Shown here: in pieces, positions 8,989-16,615 of the stretch
Numbering within the stretch: position 1 is the stretch's first letter
Layout: the number at the start of each line of letters is the position of its first letter
Assembly: GCA_030536515.1 (NCBI GenBank)
Contig: JAUNPV010000001.1
Coordinates: 186,001 to 250,000, forward strand
DNA length: 64,000 nucleotides
Reading direction: 5' to 3'
Source of the DNA: Eubacteriales bacterium
Lineage (GTDB): Bacteria; Bacillota; Clostridia; Oscillospirales; Oscillospiraceae
Notes under the pieces: generated by a model
Database searches by the model: none
What the model was told of the DNA's origin: nothing
What the model saw: only the letters and a program-made list of their open reading frames with translations
Position numbers and translations under genes: made by a program

Positions 8989-9891
8989 TTATTCGGTTTC
9001 GGCCTTCTTTCCTCTGCGCTTCCGGCGGTTTTTCTTCACGATGAGCACCGTGGGGACGGTGATGGCGGCGATGAGGGCCAGGTAGGGGGAGCTTGCCAGG
9101 AGCCATACGGTCAGGTCCACCAGGCCGCTGCCCAGGCCCTTCAGGCTGCCTACGAAGCCGTCCCGGATGCGGACCCAGACGGTGGGCTCCTCCACGGGGG
9201 TGAACTCCCGGACCTCCTCCAGGTCCAGGTAGACGGTGGCGTAGTCAATCTGATTGCTCAGCAGCCGCAGCTGGGAGGCGGTGCTTTCCAGCTCATAGCG
9301 CACGTCGGTGAGCCGGGCCTCAATGGCCAGCAGGTCGCTCATGTCCTGGGCCTGGGCCAGCAGCTCCAGCAGCCGCTTTTCCTCGGTTTCCAGGGCCTTC
9401 ACCCGGCTTTCGGTGGCCACGTAGCGCAGCGTCACATCCTCCAGGCTCTTATCCTTTCGCACCACGTTGGCAATCCCCGCCAGGTCCTGGGTGAATGCGT
9501 CCACCTGCTGGGCCGGAACCCGGATGGTCATGGAGGCACTGCGGTAGCGGCGGCTTTCGTACTGGCTGCCGTTGGTAATGCGCTGCTGCTCCACATAGCC
9601 CTCCAGGGCATCGATTTTCTCCTGAATGGCGGCGGTGGCGGCGTCCAGGTCCTCGGTTTCGGCGGAGAGCTGGACGGTGACAATCCACTTCCGGCTCTCA
9701 GGCAGAGCGGTGGGGTCCCCGGTGCCGGCATCGTTCAGGGCAGAACCGGCAGGGGCCTCGGCGGGAGCCTCTGCGGCCATCTGCTCGGTTTTCATGTCCG
9801 CCGCCCGGCCATTGGATGCGCCGCACCCGGCCAGCAGAGCGCACACCAGCGCAAGCGCCAACAGAAGGGACAGAATTTTCCTCGTTTTCAT
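8989..9891 (-). CDS. DUF4349-type membrane-anchored lipoprotein
   Basis: This 300-residue protein begins with a lipoprotein signal (LALVCALLAGC, lipobox cysteine at 23). An Ala/Pro/Glu-rich linker leads to a domain with two coiled-coil stretches (about 80-100 and 155-200) and a C-terminal membrane helix (about 265-287) ahead of a Lys/Arg-rich tail. This matches DUF4349, a widespread family of unknown function in Gram-positive envelopes. The helix plus lipobox means it may be tethered at both ends. It is monocistronic and divergent from tdk. Confidence 0.78.
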   Translation of the reverse strand: MKTRKILSLLLALALVCALLAGCGASNGRAADMKTEQMAAEAPAEAPAGSALNDAGTGDPTALPESRKWIVTVQLSAETEDLDAATAAIQEKIDALEGYVEQQRITNGSQYESRRYRSASMTIRVPAQQVDAFTQDLAGIANVVRKDKSLEDVTLRYVATESRVKALETEEKRLLELLAQAQDMSDLLAIEARLTDVRYELESTASQLRLLSNQIDYATVYLDLEEVREFTPVEEPTVWVRIRDGFVGSLKGLGSGLVDLTVWLLASSPYLALIAAITVPTVLIVKKNRRKRRGKKAETE

Positions 9892-9963
9892 GTTTTACCT
9901 CCTTTTCTGATACGCAAATTGCAGGACAGCCCGCCCTGCGGATGTACAGTTTTTCCCACCTCC

Positions 9964-9992
9964 AGTATACCAGAAATTCCCTTGGGACACAA
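9964..9992 (-). promoter_or_regulatory. Promoter of the DUF4349 gene
   Basis: TTGTGT and TATACT on the minus strand are spaced by 17 bases, with a TGG extended -10. Confidence 0.55.
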
Positions 9993-10025
9993 GAACCCAA
10001 ACCTTAAACCTTTCTTAATTATCTA

Positions 10026-10054
10026 TTGCAATACCCCGCTGTTTTCTGTATAAT
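10026..10054 (+). promoter_or_regulatory. Promoter of tdk-deoC
   Basis: TTGCAA and TATAAT are spaced by 17 bases, 26 bases before the tdk start. A GGAGG Shine-Dalgarno lies between. Confidence 0.8.
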
Positions 10055-10080
10055 GGAAGGACAAAACGGAGGTAGAGGAA

Positions 10081-10686
10081 ATGGCTAAACTTTATTTCAA
10101 ATACGGCGCCATGGGCTCCAGCAAGACTGCCCAGGCCCTCATCACCAAGTACAACTACGAGGAAAACGGCCTGAACGTCTGGCTCATCAAGCCCAGCGCC
10201 GACACCCGGGACGGCTGCCGGGTGCTGCGCAGCCGCATCGGCCTGGAGGCCATGGTGGAGGTGATTCCGCCGGACATGGACGTGTACGACCGGTTCGCCC
10301 AGAGCCAGCGGGAACAGTGCAGCGTCATCATCGTGGACGAGTGCCAGTTTATGACCAGCGCCCAGATTGACCAGCTCCGGGCCATCGTCAACGACTTCGG
10401 CATCCCGGTCATGTGCTTCGGCCTGCGGACGGATTTCCAGACCCACCTGTTCCCGGGCAGCCTGCGGCTGATGGAGGTGGCGGACTCCATTTTGGAAATC
10501 AAAACCATCTGCGACTGCGGGGCCAAGGCCACCGTCAACGCCCGTATCGACAGCCGGGGCCACATCATCACCGAGGGCGACCAGGTGGTGCTGGGGGGCA
10601 ACGACAGCTACATCGCCATGTGCCACAAGTGCTATGTCCGGGGCATCCGGGAAAACAGAGTCATTCAGCTGCATAAAAACCACTGA
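10081..10686 (+). CDS. tdk: Thymidine kinase
   Basis: This 201-residue type II thymidine kinase phosphorylates thymidine (and deoxyuridine) with ATP. The P-loop is GAMGSSKT (residues 9-16), the Walker B region IIVDECQF contains the catalytic Glu87, and two Cys pairs (CDC near 140; CHKC near 182) match the zinc site of the family. It is 18 bases upstream of deoC and shares its promoter, placing it at the head of a pyrimidine and purine nucleoside salvage block. Confidence 0.95.
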   Translation: MAKLYFKYGAMGSSKTAQALITKYNYEENGLNVWLIKPSADTRDGCRVLRSRIGLEAMVEVIPPDMDVYDRFAQSQREQCSVIIVDECQFMTSAQIDQLRAIVNDFGIPVMCFGLRTDFQTHLFPGSLRLMEVADSILEIKTICDCGAKATVNARIDSRGHIITEGDQVVLGGNDSYIAMCHKCYVRGIRENRVIQLHKNH

Positions 10687-10704
10687 TTTTAGGAGGAAAA
10701 TTAT

Positions 10705-11391
10705 ATGGAAATCAAAGAAATTCTTGCCAAATGCGACCACACCCTGCTGGCCCCCGACGCAACCTGGGACCAAATCAGAGCCCTCTGCGACGACGGAATG
10801 AAGTATCAAACCGCCTCCGTCTGCATCCCCGCCTCCTTCGTGAAGCAGGCCAAGCAGTATGTGGGGGACAGGCTCGCCGTCTGCACCGTCATCGGCTTCC
10901 CCAACGGCTATGCCACCACCGCCGCCAAGTGCTTCATGGCCTCTGATGCTGTGGCGAACGGGGCCGACGAGGTGGACATGGTCATCAACATCGGCTGGGC
11001 CAAGGAGGCCCGCTGGGCCGACCTCACCGCCGAAATCGCCGCCGTGAAACAGGCCTGCGGCGGAAAGCTCCTGAAGGTTATCATCGAGACCTGCCTGCTG
11101 AGCGACGAGGAGAAAATCCAGCTGTGCAAGTGCGTCTCCGACTCCGGGGCAGACTACATCAAAACCTCTACCGGCTTTTCTAAGGGCGGCGCCACCTTCG
11201 CCGACGTGGAGCTGTTCGCCGCTCACATCGCCCCCCATGTGAAAATCAAGGCCGCCGGCGGCATTTCCAGCCTGGAGGATGCCGAAAAGTTCATCGAACT
11301 GGGAGCCTCCCGCCTGGGCACCTCCCGCATCGTGAAAATCGCCAAGGCTATGGAGGCAGGGAAAGAGGCCAAGAACGACGGCAGTTATTAA
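10705..11391 (+). CDS. deoC: Deoxyribose-phosphate aldolase
   Basis: This 228-residue class I aldolase splits 2-deoxyribose-5-phosphate into glyceraldehyde-3-phosphate and acetaldehyde. The Schiff-base lysine lies in [14 protein letters not shown] (near residue 153), and a second active-site lysine lies in [10 protein letters not shown]. The Shine-Dalgarno AGGAGG is 8 bases before the ATG. It works downstream of DeoD (phosphorolysis) and DeoB (phosphate migration), both encoded just after it, giving a complete deoxyribose degradation route. Confidence 0.95.
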   Translation: MEIKEILAKCDHTLLAPDATWDQIRALCDDGMKYQTASVCIPASFVKQAKQYVGDRLAVCTVIGFPNGYATTAAKCFMASDAVANGADEVDMVINIGWAKEARWADLTAEIAAVKQACGGKLLKVIIETCLLSDEEKIQLCKCVSDSGADYIKTSTGFSKGGATFADVELFAAHIAPHVKIKAAGGISSLEDAEKFIELGASRLGTSRIVKIAKAMEAGKEAKNDGSY

Positions 11392-11397
11392 ATCGAA

Positions 11398-11542
11398 CAA
11401 TCCCCGTAGGGGAGGTGCTTGCCTCCTCCCGGTCATTCCCGAAGGGAATGACGCCAATCTTCCCCGGAAGATTGGACGGACAGCCGCAAGGGCTGTCCCT
11501 ACGCAAAATTGAGCCTTTCTGAAGCGGCACGGATGAATCCGT
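11398..11542. repeat. String of short hairpins before deoD
   Basis: Several short perfect hairpins follow one another: GTCATTCCC/GGGAATGAC, CCAATCTTCC/GGAAGATTGG, GGACAGCC/GGCTGTCC (11478-11498, family D, also at 2835 and 21344) and GCACGGAT/ATCCGTGC. There is no T run and no ORF. They separate deoC from deoD. Confidence 0.6.
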
Positions 11543-11588
11543 GCCCTACGGACCAACCATCAACGAATATAGTAAAGGAGAAATGACA

Positions 11589-12335
11589 ATGCTGAATACC
11601 CCAACCCCCCACATTTCCGCCGCACCCGGCGATTTTGGCAAAACCGTCCTCATGCCCGGCGACCCTCTGCGCTCCAAGTTTATCGCCGAAAATTTCCTGG
11701 AAAACCCCGTCCTGGTGAACAATGTCCGGGGCGTTCACGGCTACACCGGCACCTACAGGGGTGTCCGGGTTTCCGTCATGGCCTCCGGCATGGGGATGCC
11801 CGCCATCGGCATCTACTCCCACGAGCTTTATAACGGCTACGGCGTGGAGAACATCATCCGGGTGGGCTCCGCCGGGGCCATTCAGGACCATATCAACCTC
11901 TACGACATCGTCCTGGGCCAGGGAGCCTGCACGGACTCCAACTTCGCCGCCCAGTTCCACCTGCCCGGCACCTTCGCCCCCATTGCGGACTTTGACCTGC
12001 TGACCGAGGCCGTCAAGGCCTGTAAGGCCCACGGGGCCACCTACCACGTGGGCAACCTCAACTCCTCCGATGTGTTCTACGGGGACCACATGGGCGTGCC
12101 CGAGGGGCTGGACAGCGTGTACGGCCTGAAAAAAATGGGTGTCATGGCCCTGGAAATGGAGGCCGCCGCCCTGTACATGAATGCCGCCCGGTACGGCAAG
12201 CGGGCCCTCGCCATCTGCACCATCTCCGACCACGTCCTCAAGGGCGTGGAGACCACCAGCGAGGAGCGCCAGAACTCTTTCACCACCATGATGCAGGTAG
12301 CCCTGGACGTAGCCGTGGCGATGGAGAAGAAGTAA
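11589..12335 (+). CDS. deoD: Purine nucleoside phosphorylase, DeoD type
   Basis: This 248-residue hexameric-type phosphorylase converts purine (deoxy)nucleosides and phosphate to base and (deoxy)ribose-1-phosphate. It has the phosphate-binding MPGDPLRSKFIAE block, the nucleoside-binding EMEAAALY and the C-terminal ISDH with the catalytic Asp. Two in-frame ATGs compete. ATG 11589 is 8 bases after AAAGGAG (ending 11580), while ATG 11583 is only 2 bases away, so 11589 is preferred. It is part of the deo salvage series. Confidence 0.93.
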   Translation: MLNTPTPHISAAPGDFGKTVLMPGDPLRSKFIAENFLENPVLVNNVRGVHGYTGTYRGVRVSVMASGMGMPAIGIYSHELYNGYGVENIIRVGSAGAIQDHINLYDIVLGQGACTDSNFAAQFHLPGTFAPIADFDLLTEAVKACKAHGATYHVGNLNSSDVFYGDHMGVPEGLDSVYGLKKMGVMALEMEAAALYMNAARYGKRALAICTISDHVLKGVETTSEERQNSFTTMMQVALDVAVAMEKK

Positions 12336-12341
12336 AATCCC

Positions 12342-12442
12342 TGTCATTGCGAACCAGTCCGCAGACTGGTGTGGCAATCCGTTCCCTTTTGAGCATTGCG
12401 GGGAAAACGGATTGCCACGTCGCTGCGCTCCTCGCAATGACA
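12342..12442. repeat. Repeat family B, copy 1
   Basis: An imperfect palindrome starts TGTCATTGCGAACCAGT and ends CGCAATGACA, with inner arms GGCAATCCGTT / AACGGATTGCC. Other copies: 21455-21598 and 49442-49562. It fills the gap between deoD and deoB. Confidence 0.8.
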
Positions 12443-12471
12443 TCGCCTTTCGAATGAAAAGGAGAACCACT

Positions 12472-13638
12472 ATGAAACGCATTTTTTTAATTGTATTGGA
12501 TTCCTTCGGCATCGGGGCCATGCCGGACAGTGGGGCGTTTGGGGACGTGGGGGTCAATACCCTGGCCTCCTGCGCCGGGTCCGGCAGGCTGCACATTCCC
12601 AACATGACCGCCGCCGGTCTTGGCAGCATCGACGGGGTGACGTGCCTGCCTAAGGCCGCCGCTCCTACCGGGGCCTTTGCACGGCTGACGGAACGGTCCA
12701 TGGGCAAGGACACCACCATCGGCCACTGGGAAATCGCCGGGCTCATCTCCCCCGAGTCTCTGCCCACCTACCCCCAGGGCTTCCCCCGGGAGGTGCTGGA
12801 GGCCTTTGAGGCCGCCACCGGCCGGGGCTGCCTGTGCAATCTGCCCTATTCCGGCACCGACGTGATTCGGGATTACGGCCAGGAGCACCTGGACACCGGC
12901 AAGTGGATTGTCTACACCTCCGCCGACTCCGTGTTCCAGGTGGCGGCCCACGAGGACAAGGTCCCCCTGCCGGAGCTGTACGACGCCTGCCGGAAGGCAC
13001 GGGCCATTCTCCGGGGCCGCCACGGGGTGGGCCGGGTCATCGCCCGCCCCTTTGTAGGCGACGCCGCCGGCGGCTTCCGCCGGACCCCCAACCGCCACGA
13101 CTTCTCCCTGGAGCCCCCCGCTCCCACCATGCTGGATGCCATCAAGGCCGCGGGCCTGGATTCCATCGGCGTGGGCAAGATTTTCGACATTTTTGCAGGC
13201 CAGGGCACCACCGAGCACGTGTTCAACCAGAGCAACGCCGACGGCATGGCCCACACGGACCACTACGCCGCCCGGGATTTTCACGGCCTGTGCTTCGTGA
13301 ACCTGGTGGACTTCGACATGGTATTCGGCCACCGGCGGAACATCCCCGGCTACGCCCAGGCCCTCAGCGAGTTCGACAGCTGGCTGGGGACGTTTACGGA
13401 AAAGCTGGGGGATGAGGACCTGCTGATGATTACCGCCGACCACGGCTGCGACCCGGGCTACTTATCCACCACCGACCACACCCGGGAGTACGTCCCCCTG
13501 CTGATTCTGGGCAAAAGCGTGCGCCCCGTGAACCTGGGCACCCGCCCCACCTTCGCCGACATCGCCGCCACCGTCACGGATTTGCTGGGGGTCCCGTATG
13601 AGACCGAAGGCAAGAGCTTTGCAAAGGAAATTTTGTAA
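12472..13638 (+). CDS. deoB: Phosphopentomutase
   Basis: This 388-residue alkaline-phosphatase-superfamily mutase interconverts (deoxy)ribose-1-phosphate and -5-phosphate. Metal ligands are visible in VLDSFGIG (Asp10) and the C-terminal ADHGCDPGY and TTDHTREYVP motifs; the phosphorylated threonine lies in GKDTTIGHWE. The ATG at 12472 follows AAAAGGAGAACC; the open frame upstream runs through repeat B and is not coding. It links DeoD to DeoC. Confidence 0.94.
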   Translation: MKRIFLIVLDSFGIGAMPDSGAFGDVGVNTLASCAGSGRLHIPNMTAAGLGSIDGVTCLPKAAAPTGAFARLTERSMGKDTTIGHWEIAGLISPESLPTYPQGFPREVLEAFEAATGRGCLCNLPYSGTDVIRDYGQEHLDTGKWIVYTSADSVFQVAAHEDKVPLPELYDACRKARAILRGRHGVGRVIARPFVGDAAGGFRRTPNRHDFSLEPPAPTMLDAIKAAGLDSIGVGKIFDIFAGQGTTEHVFNQSNADGMAHTDHYAARDFHGLCFVNLVDFDMVFGHRRNIPGYAQALSEFDSWLGTFTEKLGDEDLLMITADHGCDPGYLSTTDHTREYVPLLILGKSVRPVNLGTRPTFADIAATVTDLLGVPYETEGKSFAKEIL

Positions 13639-13733
13639 TGCCCGTAGGGAACGGATTTATCCGTTCCGGTTCCACAAGCCGGGAGCCTTGTGGGATAATG
13701 AAGCGCCCGGAAGCAACGGGCTGGAGGAAGAAT

Positions 13734-14141
13734 ATGACACCTGAAAACCTAATCGCCCTGGCCAAGGAGGCCATGGCCCATGCCTATGTGCCCTACTCCG
13801 GCTACCGGGTGGGGGCGGCGCTGCTGTGCGCCGACGGCACGGTGTACCAGGGCTGCAACATTGAAAACGCCGCCTACAGCCCCACCAACTGCGCCGAGCG
13901 CACCGCCTTCTTCAAGGCCGTCTTCGACGGCCACCGGGACTTTGCGGCCATCGCCGTCTGCGGCGGCAAGGACGGGGTGATTACCGGCCCCTTCCCGCCC
14001 TGCGGGGTCTGCCGCCAGGTGATGATGGAGTTCTGCGGCCCGGATTTTGCCGTCTACATGGCGGACACCGGTGGCCGCTGGATAGAAACCACCCTAAAGG
14101 ACCTGCTCCCCTTCGGCTTCTCCGCCGGAGATATGCGGTGA
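13734..14141 (+). CDS. cdd: Cytidine deaminase
   Basis: This 135-residue homotetrameric-type enzyme deaminates cytidine and deoxycytidine. The zinc site is visible as Cys53 with catalytic Glu55 (NCAERTA) and Cys90/Cys93 (PPCGVC). The start at 13734 follows GGAGGAAG; the upstream in-frame extension crosses a small hairpin (GGAACGGATT, 13647) and lacks a ribosome-binding site. It ends the nucleoside salvage block. Confidence 0.94.
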   Translation: MTPENLIALAKEAMAHAYVPYSGYRVGAALLCADGTVYQGCNIENAAYSPTNCAERTAFFKAVFDGHRDFAAIAVCGGKDGVITGPFPPCGVCRQVMMEFCGPDFAVYMADTGGRWIETTLKDLLPFGFSAGDMR

Positions 14142-14160
14142 GCCATTTTTGCAGAAAAAT

Positions 14161-14188
14161 CCCCGTCCCTGCTTGGCAAGGGACGGGG
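14161..14188 (-). terminator. Terminator of the CDF gene
   Basis: A 10-bp perfect CCCCGTCCCT stem with an 8-base loop is followed on the minus strand by ATTTTT. Confidence 0.75.
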
Positions 14189-14193
14189 AAATG

Positions 14194-15366
14194 TTAATTG
14201 AAGGCAGCGGCATCGTAAGTAATGACGATGTGGTAGGTGATTTCGCCGCCGGTGTTCAGCGCGTCCGAAATCATGTCCCGGATGGAGGCCTCCTGGCCCT
14301 TCAGGTCGGCGGGGAGGGCCACGTCGAACACCAGGTTCATGTGGCGCTTGCCGGGGACCATGCGGAAATCGTGAAGGCTCAGCCGGGGGTCCCGGGCCTT
14401 CAGCAGGCCAATGACGGCCTGCTTCAGCCGGGTCAGCTCCGGGTCGTCGGTGATGACCGGGTCGTAGTGGATGACAAGGTGGACGTTGTGGCTGCGCAGG
14501 CACTCCCGCTCCATGTCGTCTATAAGCTCGTGGCAGTCCAGGGGGTCCTCGTTCCGGTCCATCTCCACGTGGAGGCTGGCGAACCGCTGGCCGGGGCCGT
14601 AGTCGTGGACCATCAGGTCGTGATAGCCCAGCACCTTGGGCTGGCGGCTGATGTAGTCCACCAGGTCCCGCTGAAGCTCCGGGTTGGCGTTCTCGCCCAG
14701 CAGGGGGGAGATGGTGTCCTTGGCCAGGCTCCACCCGCTGTAGAGGATGAACACCGCCACGGCCAGGCCGAACCAGCCGTCCACCCGGAGCCCTGCAAAG
14801 TGCTCAATGAGGGCGGCGGCCAGCACGGCGGCGGTGGCAATGCAGTCGTTGCGGCTGTCTGCGGCGGTGGCCAGCAGGGTGGTGGACTGAATCAGCCCGC
14901 CCAGCCGCCGGTTGAAGGCCGCCATCCACAGCTTCACGGCGATAGAGCCCACCAGCACCGCCGCCGTCACCAGGGACATGGCCACCGGGGTGGGGGAGAT
15001 AATCTTCTCCACCGAGGTCTTGGCCAGCTCCAGGCCGATGAGCAGAATCATCACCGCCACCGCCAGACCGCTTAAGTATTCAAACCGGGCGTGGCCGAAG
15101 GGGTGGTCTGCGTCGGCGGGCTTGTCGGCCAGCTTGAAGCCAATCAGCGTCACAATGGAGCCGGAGGCATCGGACAGGTTGTTCATAGCGTCGGCGGTGA
15201 TGGACACGGAGTCGGACAGGGTACCCACCAGCAGCTTTCCCAGAAACAGCAGCACATTGCAGCCGATGCCCACCGCCCCGGACAGGGTGCCGACGGCGGC
15301 GCGGACCTGGCTGTCGTCTGTGTTCCGGTGATTTTTTACAAAGGTTTTCAGCAGAATATTTGTCAT
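14194..15366 (-). CDS. Cation diffusion facilitator (CDF) metal exporter
   Basis: This 390-residue protein has six predicted membrane helices and a cytoplasmic C-terminal domain. The metal-binding acidic motifs of CDF proteins are present in TM2 (SITADAMNNLSDA) and TM5 (ATAADSRNDC), along with the loop HPFGHARFEYLSGL. CDF proteins export Zn, Mn, Fe or Co by proton antiport; a D-x-x-N/S-D arrangement alone does not settle the metal. The C-terminal region is about 90 residues longer than a minimal CDF and carries several His residues. Two CTACYGCCRGTAG palindromes lie 44-80 bases upstream. Confidence 0.88.
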   Translation of the reverse strand: MTNILLKTFVKNHRNTDDSQVRAAVGTLSGAVGIGCNVLLFLGKLLVGTLSDSVSITADAMNNLSDASGSIVTLIGFKLADKPADADHPFGHARFEYLSGLAVAVMILLIGLELAKTSVEKIISPTPVAMSLVTAAVLVGSIAVKLWMAAFNRRLGGLIQSTTLLATAADSRNDCIATAAVLAAALIEHFAGLRVDGWFGLAVAVFILYSGWSLAKDTISPLLGENANPELQRDLVDYISRQPKVLGYHDLMVHDYGPGQRFASLHVEMDRNEDPLDCHELIDDMERECLRSHNVHLVIHYDPVITDDPELTRLKQAVIGLLKARDPRLSLHDFRMVPGKRHMNLVFDVALPADLKGQEASIRDMISDALNTGGEITYHIVITYDAAAFN

Positions 15367-15409
15367 GGTAACACCTCATATCATGGGAAAATTCAAACTT
15401 TTCGGAACT

Positions 15410-15446
15410 CTACTGCCAGTAGAGTCGGCTTTTCTACCGCCGGTAG
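15410..15446. promoter_or_regulatory. Twin palindromic operator upstream of the CDF gene
   Basis: Two 13-bp dyads, CTACTGCCAGTAG (15410) and CTACCGCCGGTAG (15434), share CTAC(T/C)GCC(A/G)GTAG with start-to-start spacing of 24 bases. They lie between the CDF start and the DegV gene and look like a metalloregulator site. Confidence 0.5.
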
Positions 15447-15600
15447 GGCGGTTTCTCCCGGAAAGGCCGTGCTTTTGGGGGCCGGGTGCGGTATGATAAG
15501 CTGGAAAAGACCCAGCTGCGCAAGCCTATGCCCGGGACCAAAACAATATTATAGCGCAGATGGCAGATTTTGTCTATTACATTTTTGGAGCGTGAACCTT

Positions 15601-16464
15601 ATGTCTTATCAGATCATCACCGATTCCTCCTGCGATTTTACCGACCAGCAGTACCGCGAGCTGGATGTGACCTATGTGCCCCTGACCCTGCTTTACAACG
15701 GGGAGGAGCAGCCCAATTTCAACGACCCCGCCGCCGTCAAGGCCTTTTATGACCTGATGCGCACCGGCGTGATGGCCACCACCGCCGCCGCCAACCCGGA
15801 CAGCTGGGCCGCCGCCATGGAGCCGGTGCTGGAAAGCGGCCGGGATGTGCTGGTGCTGGCCTTCTCCTCGGGCCTTTCCACCACCTGCCAGTCCGCCTGC
15901 ATCGCCGCCGAGACCCTGCGGGAGAAGTACCCCCAGCGGACCATCCGTGTGGTGGACACCCTCTGCGCCGCCCTGGGCCAGGGCCTGCTGGTCTGGCACG
16001 CCTGCCAGAAGCGGGGCTCCGGCATGAGCCTGGAGGAGCTGGCCGACTGGGTGGAGGAAAACAAGCTCCACCTGTGCCACTGGGTCACGGTGGACGACCT
16101 GAACCAGCTGAAGCGGGGCGGCCGCATCAGCGCCACCACGGCGCTGGTGGGCACCATGATGAATATTAAGCCCATCATCATCATGGACAACGAGGGCAGG
16201 CTCCAAAGCTGCGCCAAGGTCCGGGGCCGGAAGGCGGCCATCGAGTACATCGCCGCCAAGCTGGGCCAGTTCGGCGGCGGCTTCGACAACGACACCATCG
16301 CCATCGGCCACGGCGACTGCCCCGAGGATGCCGAAACCCTGGCCAGACTTCTCCGGGAAAAGTACGGCGCAAAAAACATCATCACCGGCTACGTGGGCCC
16401 CGTCATCGGCGCACACACCGGCCCCGGCGTCCTGGTGGTTTTCTTCCTGGGCGAGCACCGGTAA
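15601..16464 (+). CDS. DegV family fatty-acid-binding protein
   Basis: This 287-residue protein starts IITDSSCDF, the DegV signature. Fatty-acid contacts of the family lie in SSGLSTTCQSA and near HTGPG. DegV/FakB proteins bind a fatty acid and present it to the kinase FakA, which is not encoded here. It starts at 15601 after TTTGGAGCG; a long in-frame extension upstream crosses the CDF gene on the other strand and is not real. It is a single-gene unit closed by a hairpin. Confidence 0.9.
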   Translation: MSYQIITDSSCDFTDQQYRELDVTYVPLTLLYNGEEQPNFNDPAAVKAFYDLMRTGVMATTAAANPDSWAAAMEPVLESGRDVLVLAFSSGLSTTCQSACIAAETLREKYPQRTIRVVDTLCAALGQGLLVWHACQKRGSGMSLEELADWVEENKLHLCHWVTVDDLNQLKRGGRISATTALVGTMMNIKPIIIMDNEGRLQSCAKVRGRKAAIEYIAAKLGQFGGGFDNDTIAIGHGDCPEDAETLARLLREKYGAKNIITGYVGPVIGAHTGPGVLVVFFLGEHR

Positions 16465-16479
16465 ATTTCATACGCCACA

Positions 16480-16511
16480 GGGAGCAGCTGCAACGGCTGC
16501 TCCCTTAAACT
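16480..16511 (+). terminator. Terminator after the DegV gene
   Basis: The stem GGGAGCAGC / GCTGCTCCC has a short loop and a weak T-rich tail. Confidence 0.6.
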
Positions 16512-16615
16512 TTTCTTAAGAATTCATAGAATTTTCAAGACTTTAAGGGGCCGTGGCCTTATACTGAAATGATAATTAGATTGTATGCGCCCTGCCGGGC
16601 CTGTGAGGAGTTATC

